A stretch of 64,000 nt of DNA from Morganella morganii_D (GCA_044772875.1 CP173058.1:3224001-3288000), one strand, 5' to 3'; positions 1 through 9,759 are shown, counted from the first letter of the stretch. Program-made: numbers and translations. The notes: a model not told the origin generated them from the sequence alone.

Positions 1-2415
1 ACGCTGAAAGATGTCAAATTACAGACACCAATGCAGGTCTACAGCGCGGACGGCGAACTGATTGCCCAGTTCGGTGAAAAACGCCGTATTCCGCTGACAC
101 TCAGCCAGATCCCGCCGATGGTAAGGAACGCCTTTATCGCGACGGAAGACAGCCGTTTCTATGACCATCACGGAATCGACCCTATCGGAATTTTCCGTGC
201 AGCATCTGTTGCCATGACCTCCGGCCGGGCATCACAGGGCGCCAGTACCATCACACAGCAGCTTGCCCGTAACTTCTTCCTGAGTCCGGAAAAAACCGTT
301 ATCCGTAAAGTAAAGGAAGCGTTCCTGGCAATCCGCATCGAACAGATGCTGACCAAAGATGAAATTCTTGAGCTGTATCTGAACAAAATTTACCTCGGCC
401 AGCGCGCTTACGGCGTGGGAGCTGCGGCTTATGTCTATTTCGGCAAAAGCCTTGATCAGCTGACACTCAGTGAGATAGCGGTGATCGCCGGGCTGCCGAA
501 GGCACCGTCCACCTTTAACCCGCTTTACTCCAAATCCCGGGCTCTGGCCCGCCGTAATGTGGTGCTGACGCGGATGCTGGAAGAGAATTACATTACCCGT
601 GCACAGTATGATGAAGCACGTAATGAGCCGATTGAAGCCCGTTATCACGCCCCTGAAATTGATTTTTCCGCGCCGTATCTGGCGGAAATGGTTCGCATGG
701 CGATGATCGAAAAGTACGGAGAAAATGCCTATACCGATGGCTATAAGGTCTATACCACCGTCAAACGCAAAGATCAGCTCAGTGCCGAAGATGCCGTTCA
801 CAACGGTATTATCGATTATGATATGCGCCACGGTTACCGGGGCGCACAGCAGGTACTGTGGCCGCAGAATAGTGCGGCATGGGATACAGAACAGATCCTG
901 AGTAAACTGAAAACATTACAGGTCTACGGCCCGCTGAATCCCGGTGTGGTGCTCAGTGCGGATGCCAACCGCGCGCAGGTCATGCTCAAAGACGGCTCCA
1001 CCATCGACCTGACCATGGACAGTATGCGCTGGGCACGGAAGTTTATTTCTGATCGCTCCATGGGCCCGGCACCACGTGCAGTGAACGGGGTGGTTCATGC
1101 CGGTGAGCAGATCCGGGTGCGTCGGAATAAAGACCGCTGGATGCTGTCACAGATACCTGATGTCAATTCTGCCCTGGTGGCACTCAATCCGTCAGACGGT
1201 GCAGTGATCGCGCTGGTCGGCGGCTTTGATTTCGGACTGAGTAAATTCAACCGTGTCACCCAGTCTCTGCGCCAGGTCGGCTCCAGCATCAAACCATTGC
1301 TGTACACCGCCGCGCTGGATAAAGGCCTGACACTCGCCTCCCTGCTCAATGACCTGCCGATTGTCCGTGCGGACGGCGCGGGTCCGGACTGGCGGCCGAA
1401 AAATTCACCGCCGCGTTATGACGGCCCGATACGTCTGCGTCAGGGTCTGGGACAATCGAAAAACGTGGTGATGGTTCGTGCCATGCGGGCAATGGGTGTA
1501 AATTATGCTGCCGATTATCTGCTGCGCTTCGGCTTCCCGGACAGCAACATTGTCCGGACAGAATCCATGGCGCTCGGTTCTTCCTCCTTCACCCCGATGC
1601 AGATGGTGAGAGGCTACGCGGTTATGACCAACGGCGGCTATCTGGTCGATCCGTATTTTATCAGCCGGATTGATAACACGGACGGCAAAACCCTGTTCAC
1701 CGCAGAGCCGAAAATCGCCTGTCCGCAGTGTACCAATATCCCTGTGATTTACGGCGAAGGTTCGCATGACCTAGAAAGCAGCCTGAATAAAGACGCGCTG
1801 GAAACCGATGTGGCAAAATCAGACAGCCGGCCGCAGGAGAATGACCAGCCGGCAGCACCGGAAGCAGACCTGGGAAAAGCACCGCCGGCCGGCAGTGATT
1901 CCCCGTATGCACCGCATGTCGTCAGTACTCAGGTGGCCTTCCTGATCAAAGACGCCATGAACTCCAATATCTATGGCGAACCGGGCTGGAGCGGAACCGG
2001 CTGGCGGGCAATGCGGGATATCAAACGCCGCGACCTCGGCGGCAAGACCGGAACCACCAACAGCTCAAAAGATGCCTGGTTTGTCGGCTACGGCCCGGAC
2101 ATTGTAGCTGCGGTCTGGATTGGTTTTGATGAAAACGCCCGTGACCTCGGCCGTGGTGAGGCCGGTGCGAAAAGCGCCCAGCCTATCTGGAACGACTTTA
2201 TGAAAGTTGCGCTGGAAGGTGTACCGGAGCGCAAAGATCCGCCGCCACCGGGAATTATCTCCGTTCAGATTGATCGCAGCACCGGTAAGCTGGGCTCCGG
2301 TGCCAACTCCCGTTCCGAATACTTTATCAAAGGAACCGAGCCGGCAGATTACGGTGTGTCTGAAGTGGGTACAACCATTATTCAGCAGGACGGTGGTTCG
2401 GAAGAACTGTTCTGA
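1..2415 (+). CDS. mrcA: Penicillin-binding protein 1A, bifunctional peptidoglycan synthase (5' partial)
   Basis: Class A PBP that polymerises glycan strands and cross-links stem peptides in the periplasm. The frame is open from base 1, giving 804 residues; the E. coli protein has about 850, so the cytoplasmic tail and membrane anchor lie outside the window. The GT51 transglycosylase domain comes first, with its catalytic Glu in the ATEDSRFY motif. The transpeptidase domain follows: active Ser about residue 428 in SSIK, then SKN, then KTGT about residue 682. An Ala/Pro/Asp-rich stretch before the last third replaces the E. coli linker and is poorly conserved. It ends in a strong terminator and converges with nudE. 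Identity is clear from near-continuous similarity to E. coli MrcA. Confidence 0.97.
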   Translation, partial: TLKDVKLQTPMQVYSADGELIAQFGEKRRIPLTLSQIPPMVRNAFIATEDSRFYDHHGIDPIGIFRAASVAMTSGRASQGASTITQQLARNFFLSPEKTVIRKVKEAFLAIRIEQMLTKDEILELYLNKIYLGQRAYGVGAAAYVYFGKSLDQLTLSEIAVIAGLPKAPSTFNPLYSKSRALARRNVVLTRMLEENYITRAQYDEARNEPIEARYHAPEIDFSAPYLAEMVRMAMIEKYGENAYTDGYKVYTTVKRKDQLSAEDAVHNGIIDYDMRHGYRGAQQVLWPQNSAAWDTEQILSKLKTLQVYGPLNPGVVLSADANRAQVMLKDGSTIDLTMDSMRWARKFISDRSMGPAPRAVNGVVHAGEQIRVRRNKDRWMLSQIPDVNSALVALNPSDGAVIALVGGFDFGLSKFNRVTQSLRQVGSSIKPLLYTAALDKGLTLASLLNDLPIVRADGAGPDWRPKNSPPRYDGPIRLRQGLGQSKNVVMVRAMRAMGVNYAADYLLRFGFPDSNIVRTESMALGSSSFTPMQMVRGYAVMTNGGYLVDPYFISRIDNTDGKTLFTAEPKIACPQCTNIPVIYGEGSHDLESSLNKDALETDVAKSDSRPQENDQPAAPEADLGKAPPAGSDSPYAPHVVSTQVAFLIKDAMNSNIYGEPGWSGTGWRAMRDIKRRDLGGKTGTTNSSKDAWFVGYGPDIVAAVWIGFDENARDLGRGEAGAKSAQPIWNDFMKVALEGVPERKDPPPPGIISVQIDRSTGKLGSGANSRSEYFIKGTEPADYGVSEVGTTIIQQDGGSEELF

Positions 2416-2431
2416 CAAGGCTGATAAAGAC

Positions 2432-2462
2432 AAAAAGGCTGCCCGCGGGCAGCCTTTTTTCA
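2432..2462 (+). terminator. Intrinsic terminator of mrcA
   Basis: A perfect GC-rich inverted repeat (AGGCTGCCC / GGGCAGCCT) starts 17 bases after the mrcA stop. It is flanked by an A-run and a T-run, so it could also end transcription arriving from nudE on the minus strand. Confidence 0.9.
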
Positions 2463-2534
2463 ATCGCAGTTACTTAACACAAATGAATGTCTTTTTTCGA
2501 TGATTAACGCAGATCGATTTGTGTTAAAAATAGC

Positions 2535-3089
2535 TTAATGTCCGGTACGCTGTAAAAATTGCTGCGCCAGAAACAGCGCTGTAATATTACGGGCTTCGTT
2601 AAAATCCGGATGCGTCAGCAGATCCATCATCTTACTGACCGGCCAGCGCTCCTGAACCAGCGGTTCCGGCTCATCGCCTTCCAGCTTTTCAGGATACAGC
2701 CCTTCCGCCAGCAGGATATTCATCTGCCCGGAGAAATAGGACGGGGACATTGTGACCCGGCGCAGCGGCGTCAGTGTACGGGCGCCAAACCCGATTTCTT
2801 CTTTCAGCTCGCGGTTGGCGGCAGTCAGCATATCTTCACCCGGATCGACAGCGCCTTTCGGGAAACCCAGTTCATAGCTGTCCACACCTGCCGCGTATTC
2901 ACGGATCAGGATAAGTTCGTTATTTATCACGGGGACAATCAGAACAGATTCACGGGTTGCAGGACGCATACGCTCATAGATTCGTTCCGCACCATTACTG
3001 AATTTCAGTGCGACAGACTGGACAGTAAACAAACGGGATTGGGCAACAGTCTCGACGCGGATAATTTTCGGTTTTTGTAATTCAGCCAT
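2535..3089 (-). CDS. nudE: ADP compounds hydrolase NudE (Nudix family)
   Basis: Cytosolic Nudix hydrolase; the E. coli enzyme cleaves Ap3A, ADP-ribose and NADH. The 184 residues carry a complete Nudix box: G79, E85, R93-E94-L95, E97-E98, G100. I chose the ATG at 3089 because it gives the family N-terminus (MAELQKPKI) and has an AGAGG ribosome-binding site. A longer in-frame start at 3209 would add 40 hydrophobic residues that E. coli NudE (186 aa) lacks. It is convergent with mrcA and divergent from igaA, as in E. coli. Confidence 0.95.
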   Translation of the reverse strand: MAELQKPKIIRVETVAQSRLFTVQSVALKFSNGAERIYERMRPATRESVLIVPVINNELILIREYAAGVDSYELGFPKGAVDPGEDMLTAANRELKEEIGFGARTLTPLRRVTMSPSYFSGQMNILLAEGLYPEKLEGDEPEPLVQERWPVSKMMDLLTHPDFNEARNITALFLAQQFLQRTGH

Positions 3090-3431
3090 GTATGCCTCTG
3101 CACGTAATATAAAAACGCAGTACAACAATACAGTGTAAAACTGTACAGCATAAAACAGTACCGCTTTGCGAATAAGTAAAAACCGGGGTAAATTTCCCGG
3201 CTCACTCACTTATTGCTCTGCTTCATATTACCCGTTCCTGAGACAAAGAAAAGCACCGGGCGGGATGAATGAATAACAATAACCCGCAGCATAATCAGCA
3301 GGTGAAAGAGAAAATAATCAGTTATAACAGACTGTTATTTAAAATAATTTTTTTTGCATAATCAGAAAAGGCCGATTTTTTAACGGCCTCCTTCACTGTT
3401 ATGCTGCACAGGTAATTACGACGGGGAAAAA
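3090..3431. promoter_or_regulatory. Divergent nudE/igaA intergenic region
   Basis: This 342-base stretch separates two divergent genes and should hold both promoters. The part near igaA is AT-rich. A short inverted repeat (GGCCG / CGGCC around a T-run, about 3370-3388) lies some 45 bases before the igaA start; its role is unknown. No small ORF or RNA gene is convincing here. Confidence 0.4.
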
Positions 3432-5555
3432 ATGAATATCACCCTCATTATAGCGGCCGCTCTGGTGATCGGTTGTCTTATAATGGTTTCTGTTATCAGT
3501 CGCCGGCGGAGACAGCTCCGAGCAGGTTATGCGTTACCCTCACTGGCAAGTCTGACACACCACCGGCCGGGCGCAGATGAAATTCAGGCCATTGAGCACC
3601 ACCTGACCCGCGCTGCCCGGCAGGCTGTCAGTGATGATCTGCATTTTACATTACCGGCGTTCCCCGGAAAAAGTGCTCACGTCTATCGTCTGTGCAACCG
3701 CATTACCCGTTATGCCATCCCGGAGAAAAACGGACAACAGTGGCATTACTACATTGAAGGCAATGAGGTTTATCTGCCTGCGGTCCTGGATGAATTTATT
3801 CAGACCACAAATGTCATTGATGTGGTGTTTACTGCCCGGGTGCCGATGATTGTCGGGCTGAACGGCCATGACTTACGTGAGTTTACTGACGACTACCCTC
3901 TGACAAGGCCAATGACAAAAAATAATGATGTACCGGTACAGGCTGCGATACTGACTAACAGCAATGCTGATATTGAGTTTCTCGGCACGCGCAAAGAGAG
4001 CCGGCAGGAACATAACCTGCAGCACAGTCACGGATTTATCAGCAGCACGCTGATTATCTGCGGCGTGCTGGCGGCACTCACCGCAGTCTTTATGCCGCCG
4101 TTTTTATTTTACTGGATGATGGCCGCCGGTGCCGGGCTGCTGCTGCCGGGCATCATATTGTCACTGATCCCGATCCATAACCGCCGCCGTCTGCGGGATA
4201 TTCAGTGCTACCGGGGTATCCCGAAACGCTGGGGTCTGTTCGGCGATTTTGACCACAGCCAGAAACACAGTATTTCACTCGGCGGTATCGACCTGATTTA
4301 TCCGCGCCACTGGGAACCCTGGCTTCATCATGATCTGGGGTCTGTCACACAGATTGAAATGTATGAAGATCAGCAGGTTGTCCGCCAGGGGAAATACCTC
4401 TCTCTGCGTGAGGAATCCACACACTTCCCATATTACCGCTACGGAAAAAATCTCCTGATCACCCTGACCAGCGCCTTTGCCCTGCTGGTTCTGGCCTGTA
4501 ATCAACCGGTCAATTTGCCGGTCAAACTGGCCTTAAACTGGCTGACCGGCACAGAAACCAAAGTCACCACAAATTTCAGTGAACTCCAGAACATGCCGCT
4601 CTATGTGGGGGATTTTCTGGAAGCCAAAGGCGTGGGGATGTGCTATATGCCGCCGAACCTCTCCGCCCAGGACAAACCCAATTTCCGGGCGTTTGACTGC
4701 TCCGGTATTTACTGGAATAACGCGTCCCCGCTCCCTGTGCCGGAATCCGAACAGGTTGATCGCGCCGCCGCACTGCTTGCCGAACTGAATAATCAGCTAC
4801 ATCCCGATGCCGGGTCCCGTAAAGTGAACGACAGTCTGCGCAATGTCATCACCCGCTCCGGAATGAGCCTGCTGGACGATTTCTCCTCACTGGTTCTGAA
4901 AACCCAGGCATTATGTGAATTTGAAAATAGTGACTGTGTCCGGCTGAAAAACGCCCTCGTCAATCTGGGGAATTCCCCGAACTGGGAAAATTTATTAGCC
5001 CGCGCCAAAGCCGGTAAACTGGAGCAATCAAATGTTTTATTGCGTCCGGCAAGTGCAGAGGCCTTGGAAAAACTGGTTATCGCCACCACATCTACTGCTA
5101 TAAGCAAAGAAGTGGAAAATGCGGCGATGCGGCTGAACAGCCCGCCGCCGGGTGGCGTGCTGCTCATCAGTGATGAAGGTAAATCACTGGTGGAAAACGC
5201 CCCGGCCAATGAACAGACTGAGGAAATGACGCCGCTGGCGCGCTGGCAGTCCCTGCAGAAGCTCTCCAATATGCTGCTGCACACGCCGTTTGAGGTTCAG
5301 GGCATTGTCACGGATGTGTCTGTGGATGCCAACGGCACCCGTCATATCCTGCTGCACTTCCAGCCGGATAATGTCATGCTGGCGCGTTTTATCGGCAGCT
5401 GCATTTTACTGGTCGTCTTTTCCCTTCTGACCATAATCAACGGCATCTATACGTTTATCCGCTGGCGTAAGCGCCGCCGCCGGATGACCGATATCCGCCG
5501 TTATTACGACAACTGCTTCCGGCACGACTACCCTTCTTCTGAGGTGCAGCCGTAA
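3432..5555 (+). CDS. igaA: IgaA/UmoB/YrfF inner-membrane inhibitor of the Rcs phosphorelay
   Basis: Inner-membrane protein of 707 residues, close to the E. coli length of 711. In Salmonella and E. coli it restrains the RcsCDB envelope-stress phosphorelay; in Proteus the homologue UmoB affects swarming. Visible topology: a membrane segment at about 2-23, a pair at 206-226 and 229-247, another at 340-356, a large extracytoplasmic domain at about 357-650, and a last segment at 652-676. A GGGG-type ribosome-binding site precedes the ATG. It heads igaA-hslR-hslO with 28- and 25-base gaps, the conserved enterobacterial order. The assignment rests on length, topology and synteny. Confidence 0.93.
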   Translation: MNITLIIAAALVIGCLIMVSVISRRRRQLRAGYALPSLASLTHHRPGADEIQAIEHHLTRAARQAVSDDLHFTLPAFPGKSAHVYRLCNRITRYAIPEKNGQQWHYYIEGNEVYLPAVLDEFIQTTNVIDVVFTARVPMIVGLNGHDLREFTDDYPLTRPMTKNNDVPVQAAILTNSNADIEFLGTRKESRQEHNLQHSHGFISSTLIICGVLAALTAVFMPPFLFYWMMAAGAGLLLPGIILSLIPIHNRRRLRDIQCYRGIPKRWGLFGDFDHSQKHSISLGGIDLIYPRHWEPWLHHDLGSVTQIEMYEDQQVVRQGKYLSLREESTHFPYYRYGKNLLITLTSAFALLVLACNQPVNLPVKLALNWLTGTETKVTTNFSELQNMPLYVGDFLEAKGVGMCYMPPNLSAQDKPNFRAFDCSGIYWNNASPLPVPESEQVDRAAALLAELNNQLHPDAGSRKVNDSLRNVITRSGMSLLDDFSSLVLKTQALCEFENSDCVRLKNALVNLGNSPNWENLLARAKAGKLEQSNVLLRPASAEALEKLVIATTSTAISKEVENAAMRLNSPPPGGVLLISDEGKSLVENAPANEQTEEMTPLARWQSLQKLSNMLLHTPFEVQGIVTDVSVDANGTRHILLHFQPDNVMLARFIGSCILLVVFSLLTIINGIYTFIRWRKRRRRMTDIRRYYDNCFRHDYPSSEVQP

Positions 5556-5583
5556 CGGCTGCACTGTCTGTCACGGAGTAACC

Positions 5584-6000
5584 ATGCAACAGGTTTCACA
5601 GGTCACAGAACCTGTCCGCCTTGATAAATGGCTCTGGGCGGCACGGTTTTATAAAACCCGCTCTATTGCCAGAACCATGATTGACGGCGGCAAAATTCAC
5701 TATAACGGGCAGCGGACCAGACCCGGAAAGCTGGTTGAAAACGGCGCGGTTATCGTCCTGCGTCAGGGAAATGATGAACGGACAATCCGCGTGCTGGGGA
5801 TCACTGACAAGCGCCTGAGCGCGCCGCTGGCACAAAAACTCTGGGAAGAAACCCCGGAGAGCATCGAAAAACGTGAAAAAACCGCACTTGCACGTAAAAT
5901 GAATGCCCTGACGATGCCGCACCCGGAACGACGTCCTGATAAAAAGGAACGACGGACATTGTTAAAATTTAAACACAGTAATTCAGATACCGCTGAATAA
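5584..6000 (+). CDS. hslR: Heat-shock protein 15, ribosome-associated RNA-binding protein
   Basis: Hsp15 rescues stalled 50S subunits that carry peptidyl-tRNA by binding free 50S particles. The 138-residue protein begins with an S4 RNA-binding domain (RLDKWLWAARFYKTR, then the GGKI turn) at about residues 12-75. A basic, charged C-terminus follows and ends in a Lys/Arg-rich tail. It lies between igaA and hslO in what looks like one transcription unit. Confidence 0.95.
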   Translation: MQQVSQVTEPVRLDKWLWAARFYKTRSIARTMIDGGKIHYNGQRTRPGKLVENGAVIVLRQGNDERTIRVLGITDKRLSAPLAQKLWEETPESIEKREKTALARKMNALTMPHPERRPDKKERRTLLKFKHSNSDTAE

Positions 6001-6025
6001 CCGGCGGTTAAGATGAGAGAAAATT

Positions 6026-6916
6026 ATGTCTGCACGACAAGATACATTACACCGGTTCCTGTTTAACAAAAGTGATGTCCGGGGAGAACTGGTCAATGCT
6101 TCCGGCACATTACAGCAAATCCTGGATAACCATCATTATCCGGAACCTGTCCGCCGCCTGCTCGGTGAACTGCTGGTCTGCACCAGCCTGCTGACCGCAA
6201 CCCTGAAATTTGAAGGGGATATCACCGTTCAGATCCAGGGAGATGGCCCGGTCCGTCTGGCCGTAATCAACGGCAACAACCACCAGCAGATGCGCGGGGT
6301 CGCCCGTATGAACGGCGATGTCCCTGCCGGTGCCGGTTTCCACGACATGATCGGCAAAGGTTTCATGGTGATCACCATTACACCACGTCAGGGTGAGCGT
6401 TATCAGGGCATTGTGGCACTGGAAGGGGATACCCTCGAAGCGTGCCTGGATGCCTATTTCCGTCAGTCTGAACAGTTGCCGACCAGCCTGTTTGTCCGCG
6501 TTGCGGAACACGACGGCAAAATGCAGGCTGCGGGGATGCTGTTACAGGCACTGCCGTCATCAGCGGAGGCCCGTACTCCGGAAGAAACGCAGAACATGTT
6601 CAGTCATCTGATGCAGCTGACCGCCACCATTTCGTCTGATGAGCTCTTCACTCTGGATGCCGAAACCATCCTGTATCGTCTCTATCACGAAGAAGACGTT
6701 GTGCTGTATGATCCGGCACCAATAGCGTTTCATTGCGGTTGTTCCCGCAAACGCTGCGCAGATACGCTGGTAACCCTGCCGGAAGAGGATGTTAATAATA
6801 TTTTGCAGGAAGATGGCGAGATTGATATGGAGTGTGAATACTGCGGTACGCATCATATCTTTAATGAGCAGGATATTAGTGAAATCCGCAGTCAGAAAAA
6901 CGCCGCTCTGCACTGA
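6026..6916 (+). CDS. hslO: Redox-regulated chaperone Hsp33
   Basis: Cytosolic holdase activated by oxidative unfolding. The N-terminal substrate-binding domain is followed by the C-terminal redox switch. All four zinc-ligating cysteines are present, C237/C239 and C270/C273, with the same spacing as E. coli C232/C234 and C265/C268. Length (296 aa) is normal. It lies 25 bases after hslR and is followed by a strong terminator, so it closes the igaA-hslR-hslO unit. Confidence 0.97.
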   Translation: MSARQDTLHRFLFNKSDVRGELVNASGTLQQILDNHHYPEPVRRLLGELLVCTSLLTATLKFEGDITVQIQGDGPVRLAVINGNNHQQMRGVARMNGDVPAGAGFHDMIGKGFMVITITPRQGERYQGIVALEGDTLEACLDAYFRQSEQLPTSLFVRVAEHDGKMQAAGMLLQALPSSAEARTPEETQNMFSHLMQLTATISSDELFTLDAETILYRLYHEEDVVLYDPAPIAFHCGCSRKRCADTLVTLPEEDVNNILQEDGEIDMECEYCGTHHIFNEQDISEIRSQKNAALH

Positions 6917-6940
6917 TTCGTTTTAGCTGATGCAACACCA

Positions 6941-6975
6941 GGCCGCACCGGGCTTCCCGGGTGCGGCCTTTTTAT
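6941..6975 (+). terminator. Intrinsic terminator of hslO
   Basis: GC-rich hairpin (GGCCGCAC / GTGCGGCC arms, with further pairing towards the loop) followed by a T-rich tail, 25 bases after the hslO stop. Confidence 0.9.
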
Positions 6976-7118
6976 TTATTTTTTCTTATGGTATCGAGCC
7001 AGCTCACAAAATAAACCCAAATAAAATCCGGATTTTCATTTATTTGATAGCAATCGCTGTTAACCAGTCGTAAATAATTATGATATATGGAGATATTCCG
7101 ACAACCCGGAGGCTTTGG

Positions 7119-8738
7119 ATGAGCGTAAAAACAATGGCTGTGAATGAACTGGAGCAGTATGGTATCCGCGATGCCGCAGAAATAATCTATAACCCGAGTT
7201 ACGACTTACTCTTTGATGAAGAAACCCGTCCCGGTCTGACCGGTTATGAACACGGCGTTGTCACCACCAGCGGCGCGGTCGCTGTGGACACCGGCATTTT
7301 TACCGGCCGCTCTCCGAAAGACAAATATCTGGTCAGAGATGATCTCACCCGCGACACCGTCTGGTGGGCTGATCAGGGAAAAGGAAAAAACGACAATAAA
7401 CCACTGTCACAGGACACCTGGAACACGCTGAAAAACCTGATCACCCGTCAGTTATCCGGCAAACGCCTGTTTGTGGTGGACGCTTTCTGCGGTGCCAATG
7501 CCGATACCCGCCTGAAAGTCCGCTTTATTACTGAAGTTGCCTGGCAGGCGCATTTTGTCAAAAACATGTTTATCCGCCCGGATGAAAGCGAACTGCATGA
7601 TTTTGAACCGGATTTCATTGTGATGAACGGTGCAAAATGTGTGAATCCGGACTGGCAGGCACAGGGGCTGAACTCTGAAAACTTTGTGGCATTCAGCCTG
7701 AGCGAGCGCATCCAGCTTATCGGCGGCACCTGGTACGGCGGTGAAATGAAGAAAGGTATGTTCTCCATCATGAATTATCTGCTGCCGTTACAGGGAATTG
7801 CCTCCATGCACTGCTCGGCAAACGTGGGTGAAAAAGGGGATGTGGCCATTTTCTTCGGCCTGTCCGGTACCGGTAAAACCACTCTCTCCACGGATCCGAA
7901 ACGCAAGCTGATCGGCGATGACGAACACGGCTGGGATGATGACGGCGTCTTTAACTTTGAAGGCGGCTGCTACGCCAAAACGATTAATTTATCTGCGGAA
8001 GCGGAGCCGGATATTTATCATGCCATCAGCCGTGATGCGCTGCTGGAAAACGTGGTTGTCCGTCCGGACGGCAGTGTGGATTTTAATGACGGCAGCAAAA
8101 CCGAAAATACCCGGGTTTCTTATCCTATCTATCATATTGAAAATATTGTTAAACCTGTCTCCAAAGCGGGGCACGCCAACAATGTGATTTTCCTGACCGC
8201 CGATGCCTTCGGCGTGCTGCCGCCGGTGGCGGAACTGACACCGGAGCAGATGCAGTATCATTTCTTATCCGGCTTTACTGCCAAGCTGGCCGGCACCGAG
8301 CGGGGTGTCACCGAACCGACGCCGACCTTCTCCGCCTGCTTCGGTGCAGCATTTCTGACGCTGCACCCGACACAGTATGCTGATGTGCTGGTAAAACGGA
8401 TGAAAGCAGCCGGGGCAAAAGCTTATTTAGTGAACACCGGGTGGAACGGAACCGGAAAACGCATTTCAATTAAGAATACACGTGCTATCATAGACGCCAT
8501 TCTTAGTGGGGATATTGATAAAGCAGCGAAACATACGCTGCCGGTCTTTAATCTGGCCATTCCTCACGAACTGCCGGGTGTCGACAGTCATATACTCGAC
8601 CCGCGCAACACTTATGATAATGTCGCGCAGTGGCAGGAAAAAGCGGAAGACCTTGCAAGGCGGTTTATAAATAACTTTGATAAATATACCGATACGCCGG
8701 CAGGTCAGGCTCTGATTAGTGCGGGGCCTTCGCTGTAA
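7119..8738 (+). CDS. pckA: Phosphoenolpyruvate carboxykinase (ATP)
   Basis: First committed gluconeogenic step: oxaloacetate + ATP gives PEP + CO2 + ADP. The ATG at 7119 has a CCGGAGG ribosome-binding site seven bases upstream and gives 539 residues (E. coli 540); an upstream in-frame ATG at 7080 lacks such a site. Visible motifs are the phosphate-binding loop GLSGTGKT at 247-254, the TGRSPKDKY substrate loop near the N-terminus and the metal-site region DDEHGWDDDG. The gene is monocistronic. In E. coli, pckA is followed by convergent envZ-ompR; here yhhW follows instead. Confidence 0.97.
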   Translation: MSVKTMAVNELEQYGIRDAAEIIYNPSYDLLFDEETRPGLTGYEHGVVTTSGAVAVDTGIFTGRSPKDKYLVRDDLTRDTVWWADQGKGKNDNKPLSQDTWNTLKNLITRQLSGKRLFVVDAFCGANADTRLKVRFITEVAWQAHFVKNMFIRPDESELHDFEPDFIVMNGAKCVNPDWQAQGLNSENFVAFSLSERIQLIGGTWYGGEMKKGMFSIMNYLLPLQGIASMHCSANVGEKGDVAIFFGLSGTGKTTLSTDPKRKLIGDDEHGWDDDGVFNFEGGCYAKTINLSAEAEPDIYHAISRDALLENVVVRPDGSVDFNDGSKTENTRVSYPIYHIENIVKPVSKAGHANNVIFLTADAFGVLPPVAELTPEQMQYHFLSGFTAKLAGTERGVTEPTPTFSACFGAAFLTLHPTQYADVLVKRMKAAGAKAYLVNTGWNGTGKRISIKNTRAIIDAILSGDIDKAAKHTLPVFNLAIPHELPGVDSHILDPRNTYDNVAQWQEKAEDLARRFINNFDKYTDTPAGQALISAGPSL

Positions 8739-8773
8739 CCGGATAACAAGAAAAGTAGTGTGAGCAAAACAGT

Positions 8774-8803
8774 AGCCCCGGGTCAGATGATCCGGGGCTT
8801 TCT
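8774..8803 (+). terminator. Terminator between convergent pckA and yhhW
   Basis: Perfect AGCCCCGG / CCGGGGCT stem with a 10-base loop and a T-rich tail, 35 bases after pckA. It lies a few bases before the yhhW stop on the other strand, so it may act in both directions. Confidence 0.8.
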
Positions 8804-8806
8804 GTT

Positions 8807-9505
8807 TTATTGTGCAGGAGGCAGATCAAACAGCAGAATTTCACTGTCTTCTGCGGCTTTCAGGCTGATTAACGACTCATCCCATACGGCCACACCATCA
8901 CTGGTTTTCACCGTCTGACCATTTACTGTCAGTTCACCTTTTACTACCTGAATCCAGACCATTCGCCCGCTCTGAGGCTGATAATCACCCTCTTCACCGG
9001 CAGCCAGCGTCCGGCGCCACAGTGTCATGTCCTGAAAAACTTTCAGCGAACCGTCACGGGCATCCGGGGAAAGTACCAGCTGGCATCCGTTTGCCGCATC
9101 AAACCGGCGCTGCTCATAACGCGGGGTCAGACCGGTTTTTTCAGGGATAATCCAGATCTGATACAGATGCAGCGGATTATCATTATTCGGATTATATTCC
9201 GAGTGGCGGATCCCGGTTCCGGCGCTCATAATCTGGAACTCACCGGCAGGCACCTGTTCTTTATTCCCCATGCTGTCCTGATGCTCAACCGCACCACCCA
9301 GCACATAGGTCAGAATTTCCATATCTTTATGCGGATGGGTGCCGAACCCCTGGCCTTCCGCGATAAAGTCTTCGTTAATGACCCGCAGGGCGGAAAAACC
9401 CATAAAGTTCCGGTCATAATAATCGGCAAACGAAAAAGTGTGCCAGCTGTCCAGCCAGCCGTGATTAGCATGGCCGCGTTCATTTGCAGGGCGTACATAG
9501 ATCAT
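8807..9505 (-). CDS. yhhW: Pirin family protein YhhW (quercetin 2,3-dioxygenase type)
   Basis: Bicupin of 232 residues, close to E. coli YhhW (231), which has quercetin dioxygenase activity in vitro; the physiological substrate is unknown. The N-terminal cupin keeps the metal-binding histidines in GTHPHKDMEI, with further ligands at VEHQDS and the downstream HSEYN. I chose the ATG at 9505 because it matches the family N-terminus (MIYVRPANERGHANHGW) and has an AGGAG ribosome-binding site; a start 54 bases upstream is less likely. ryhB lies just upstream on the same strand, a linkage related to the yhhW-yhhX-ryhB region of E. coli. Confidence 0.94.
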   Translation of the reverse strand: MIYVRPANERGHANHGWLDSWHTFSFADYYDRNFMGFSALRVINEDFIAEGQGFGTHPHKDMEILTYVLGGAVEHQDSMGNKEQVPAGEFQIMSAGTGIRHSEYNPNNDNPLHLYQIWIIPEKTGLTPRYEQRRFDAANGCQLVLSPDARDGSLKVFQDMTLWRRTLAAGEEGDYQPQSGRMVWIQVVKGELTVNGQTVKTSDGVAVWDESLISLKAAEDSEILLFDLPPAQ

Positions 9506-9654
9506 AATTTTTCTCCTCAATCTGATGAGGTTAAGTTTACGTCCTGCCGGTAATTTCACCAGTAGCCGGATTTAACGCAAGAATTCAAAAAATTTGAACA
9601 AGTACAGAAAGGGTGATGACGGAGTATTGTTTTCACTCCCGGGGAAAAAGAGGC

Positions 9655-9754
9655 AAAAAAAAGCCAGCACTGGGCTGGCTAAATAAACACTGGAAGCAAT
9701 GTGAGCAATGTCGTTCTTTCATCTGAACCCTGAAGGTGGTCATCTGAAAGTGAT
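9655..9754 (-). ncRNA. ryhB: RyhB iron-responsive small RNA
   Basis: The minus strand contains the conserved RyhB core (ACGACATTGCTCACATTGCT), the target-pairing segment of the E. coli sRNA. It is followed by AGCCAGCcCagtGCTGGCT and a run of eight T, the usual Hfq-type terminator. The 5' part differs from E. coli. The 5' end (about 9754) is inferred from a TATTAT -10 element at 9761-9766 that lies inside the Fur box. RyhB represses mRNAs of iron-using proteins when iron is scarce. It is too short and non-coding to appear as an ORF. Confidence 0.92.
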
Positions 9755-9759
9755 TTGAT

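Noticed and set aside
232..831. A 199-codon minus-strand frame inside mrcA
   Set aside because: mrcA is well conserved across it; the antisense product resembles nothing and has no ribosome-binding site.
3090..3209. N-terminal extension of NudE by 40 residues
   Set aside because: Hydrophobic, AT-rich and absent from the family; a good ribosome-binding site supports the start at 3089.
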